Part shown: in pieces, positions 3,607-5,802 of the stretch
Numbering within the stretch: the stretch's first letter is position 1
Layout of the letters: every line of letters begins with the position of its first letter
Assembly (NCBI GenBank): GCA_002714465.1
Contig: PAXL01000019.1
Coordinates: 252,711-258,512, forward strand
Reading direction: 5' to 3'
Origin: Gemmatimonadota bacterium
Lineage (GTDB): Bacteria; Latescibacterota; UBA2968
Length of the DNA stretch: 5,802 nucleotides
Notes under the pieces: generated by a model
The model's database searches: none
Told to the model about the DNA's origin: nothing
What the model saw: only the letters and a program-made list of their open reading frames with translations
Position numbers and translations under genes: made by a program

Positions 3607-5802
3607 ATGAAAGTTATATTTGCCTGGCTTCTGGCTGCGATCCTACTCGTCCACGACACTACATCGGGTCAGGTTCCACCGGTTCTTACCCTTTCTGGTG
3701 GGTCTCTCTCCGAGGCAGCCGACTCTTATCAGAGATTGCATCATTCCCAAACGCTGTTCAATAGAGATTCTGGGAGTGGTCAGTTCTGTTCCCGAAAGAT
3801 GCGCATCTGGCCGCCTTTTCCACTCGAAAAGTCTTTGGTAACCGAGAACCCTCGCACAGTGAAATGCAAAGACGGGACGACGACTGTTGTTGAGTGGGGC
3901 ATAGAAACCTGTGCAGAGCCGGAAGTTTTCGCTGCTTCAGATGTGTCTCAGGAAACGATAGATCTGACCTTAGAGTGGTATAAAGTAGCGACTGAAGCTT
4001 GGGGAAATTATGGGCCTGTGGAAGTTTATATAGTTGGCAATGACGTGGAGGCTGCCAAAGGGCTTGAGGAGGTTTATTGCAATCATCACAAATCTCTGGA
4101 CACGAATTGGAACGAAAAGTGGGATTGTGCAAATGAGAATTATCAGATTTTCTCGAATTACGTAACTGACGGTGGCGCAGCTGTTTCAACATTCAAAAGA
4201 ACATATCTGGAATATGATTTCCTTACGTTGATAATGTCTGCAAAGTATCCGGGACCTGAAGAAGAGGATTATAAACCTGTCGTTCTGCACGAGTATTTTC
4301 ACGTATACCAGCACGCCCATATAAGCGATGAATGCGGTTCAGATTCGCGCGAAATTTGCGGTCGCGATGGTAAGAATGGTGGTAAGGACAATCCTTGGTT
4401 CGCGGAAGGCGGCGCTGAGTTTATGGCTCAGGCCTTGTATTCTCGGCAACCAGGTGTTAGAGAAGGCTACTTGAAGGAGAGAATGACTTGGAAGTTGGAA
4501 GATTCACTTGATCCCTATAAAACTCAGAACAAGCGCCTCGAGGAACTGACGTATGACGATAGGGTGAATGTCTACGATATAGGTGCTTGGTTTGTTGCCT
4601 ACCTGATTCACAAGGAAGGCGAGGATAAGTTCTTGGTGGACTTCTATTCTGTGTTAGACGACCTGGGATTTGAAGATGCCTTTCTCGCATCCTTTGGCAA
4701 ATCAAGGAAAGAATACGTAGACGAATTTGACGAGTTCCTGGACCGCCCGAAGTCAGAAATCCTGCAGATATTCGACGAAACGGGATTGATTGTAGAGAAT
4801 AAAGTTTCAGACAAAGATAGTGGCGGCGAAGACGATGCCGGTGGGACCGATCTGGCTTTGGTTGTACCTGATATGGAAATCCTCACCGAACACCCAACCG
4901 AGTGCATGAACACGGTTTTCGACAAGTTCATAAACGTTTTCGGTGTGTATGCTGTCGCCCCAGAGGAAGCGCCTTCAGAACTCTTTCTTCACACCGCAAA
5001 CGTGCTAGCACAATACATAGATAACGACGAAGATGGGGTCCCGGATGATTCCAATGTTCTGTCACACCTAGTCAATAACAATTATGTGGTTCCTGTTTGG
5101 TCGACTGCTGACCGCACAGATTTTTGGGAACAGGTACGTGGTACATATTGTGAGGACAATGTGGGGATGGCTGCCAGCATGTACTACGACGACGATGAAT
5201 GGGCAATGGGCGGTATCAAGAACGCTCGTACGTGGGATGTCAATCTCGAAGAAGTTTGGCACGTTGTCTCGGTCGGTTGGTATGCCGCTTATCCCGAATA
5301 TTTCGGCGACGCTACCTCAGACACCAATGAAGCAACATCTTCAAAGTTGACTGATGCGATGGATGCCGCAAGGGGGGGGCAGTTTGTCACTACACCAACT
5401 GAGTATCCCGAAGATGCCTGGTATAGCTACAAGGACCCAAGTTGCGATTATGTTTGTCAGGTGCACGAATACTTCTACTGGATCTTGATGGCAAATCTGG
5501 ACGCATTAGATCCGTCAATTACACCTAAGTGTGAGCGAAGTGCGGACGAATGGAACGTTTGCACCAGAGAACAGTTGCAGCAGACCGACGTTTTGGCATT
5601 CAGTCTTCTGAATGACGATAACTTTGCCCTGCCTAAGCATATTCCTGACGGATCCTACAGGAGCGACGGTGGTGATGCTGTAGCATTACCGTCGGGCGAG
5701 GTGGGTCCGATGGGCCTGGATCTTGATACGACGTTTGGTGATCAGGTTCTTCGTCAGACACCGGAGAACCCGGTTGCGGGTGACAAGATCGAGGTTGAGG
5801 TC
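3607..5802 (+). CDS. Secreted two-domain zinc metalloprotease-like protein, 3' end beyond the window
   Basis: The frame is open for all 732 codons to the window edge. Residues 1-21 form a signal peptide (hydrophobic core VIFAWLLAAILLV), so the product is exported. Domain 1 (about 110-395) is a gluzincin-type metalloprotease: VVLHEYFHVYQ supplies zinc ligands H228 and H232 with catalytic E229, and NPWFAEGGAEF supplies E267 as the probable third ligand, as in the Peptidase MA-like and M1 pattern W-x-x-EG-x-A. The 34 residues between H232 and E267 hold a Cys- and Gly-rich insert. An acidic Gly-rich linker (399-416) follows. Domain 2 (about 420-690) has a calcium-loop-like DNDEDGVPDD (472-481), LEEVWH (547-552), AARGGQF, CDYVCQVHEYFYW (614-625) and IPDGSY (679-684). 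I recall this set from uncharacterised secreted proteins of marine bacteria. A further domain begins near 705. Thirteen cysteines after the signal peptide suggest disulfides outside the cytoplasm. Codons end in A/T more often than in the minus-strand genes to the left. Confidence 0.85.
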   Translation, partial: MKVIFAWLLAAILLVHDTTSGQVPPVLTLSGGSLSEAADSYQRLHHSQTLFNRDSGSGQFCSRKMRIWPPFPLEKSLVTENPRTVKCKDGTTTVVEWGIETCAEPEVFAASDVSQETIDLTLEWYKVATEAWGNYGPVEVYIVGNDVEAAKGLEEVYCNHHKSLDTNWNEKWDCANENYQIFSNYVTDGGAAVSTFKRTYLEYDFLTLIMSAKYPGPEEEDYKPVVLHEYFHVYQHAHISDECGSDSREICGRDGKNGGKDNPWFAEGGAEFMAQALYSRQPGVREGYLKERMTWKLEDSLDPYKTQNKRLEELTYDDRVNVYDIGAWFVAYLIHKEGEDKFLVDFYSVLDDLGFEDAFLASFGKSRKEYVDEFDEFLDRPKSEILQIFDETGLIVENKVSDKDSGGEDDAGGTDLALVVPDMEILTEHPTECMNTVFDKFINVFGVYAVAPEEAPSELFLHTANVLAQYIDNDEDGVPDDSNVLSHLVNNNYVVPVWSTADRTDFWEQVRGTYCEDNVGMAASMYYDDDEWAMGGIKNARTWDVNLEEVWHVVSVGWYAAYPEYFGDATSDTNEATSSKLTDAMDAARGGQFVTTPTEYPEDAWYSYKDPSCDYVCQVHEYFYWILMANLDALDPSITPKCERSADEWNVCTREQLQQTDVLAFSLLNDDNFALPKHIPDGSYRSDGGDAVALPSGEVGPMGLDLDTTFGDQVLRQTPENPVAGDKIEVEV
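5372..5379 (+). repeat. G8 homopolymer inside the metalloprotease gene
   Basis: Eight consecutive G encode part of the AARGGQF segment in domain 2. The frame is correct with eight, because recognisable family sequence (YPEDAW, CDYVC) continues after it. Such runs are prone to slippage, either in the cell as a phase-variation switch or in sequencing. Confidence 0.6.

Noticed and set aside
3758..5262. Several minus-strand frames and one plus-strand frame inside the metalloprotease gene
   Set aside because: They are shadows of the 732-codon frame, which carries a signal peptide and recognisable motifs throughout.

Overview
The window looks like a piece of a bacterial genome, probably from an uncultured marine or host-associated lineage. 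It mixes intact accessory genes, clearly decayed genes and one structured non-coding stretch. A phytanoyl-CoA dioxygenase-family (PhyH) gene, a heparinase II/III-like remnant and a small lipocalin-like protein together recall sponge symbionts and other polysaccharide-degrading marine bacteria. That is inference; nothing in the window fixes the taxonomy.

Left part (about 140-3180, minus strand). Read in transcription order this is a run of genes pointing the same way: (i) a 5'-truncated, frameshifted oxygenase-like pseudogene, possibly a Rieske oxygenase C-terminus (2614-3118); (ii) an intact lipocalin-like protein of 141 aa (2186-2611), whose Shine-Dalgarno overlaps the stop of (i); (iii) an unrecognised C-terminal coding remnant (1973-2176); (iv) an intact 369-aa PhyH-family dioxygenase (830-1939) with a good Shine-Dalgarno; (v) a heparinase II/III C-terminal remnant split over two frames (337-735); and (vi) a last coding-like remnant (140-310), perhaps the end of (v). 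Intact and broken genes alternate, which suggests a former catabolic cluster undergoing decay. Bases 1-139 hold nothing I can recognise.

Middle (about 3140-3520). No protein-coding gene is visible. The plus strand is rich in short hairpins and GAAA-type tetraloop sequence and reads like the domain I portion of a bacterial group II intron. No reverse transcriptase follows it, so it would be a fragment. It sits where the minus-strand oxygenase remnant loses its beginning.

Right part (3607 to the window end, plus strand). One open frame of 732 codons runs off the edge. It has a signal peptide, a gluzincin-type zinc metalloprotease domain (HEYFH at residues 228-232, AEGGAE at 266-271), an acidic Gly-rich linker, and a second secreted domain with a calcium-loop-like DNDEDG motif and a conserved-looking EEVWH motif. 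I recognise the second domain only as a recurrent uncharacterised domain of marine bacteria. The gene is richer in A/T-ending codons than the left-hand genes and contains a run of eight G. The two-domain secreted protein and the structured RNA are the parts most worth following up.
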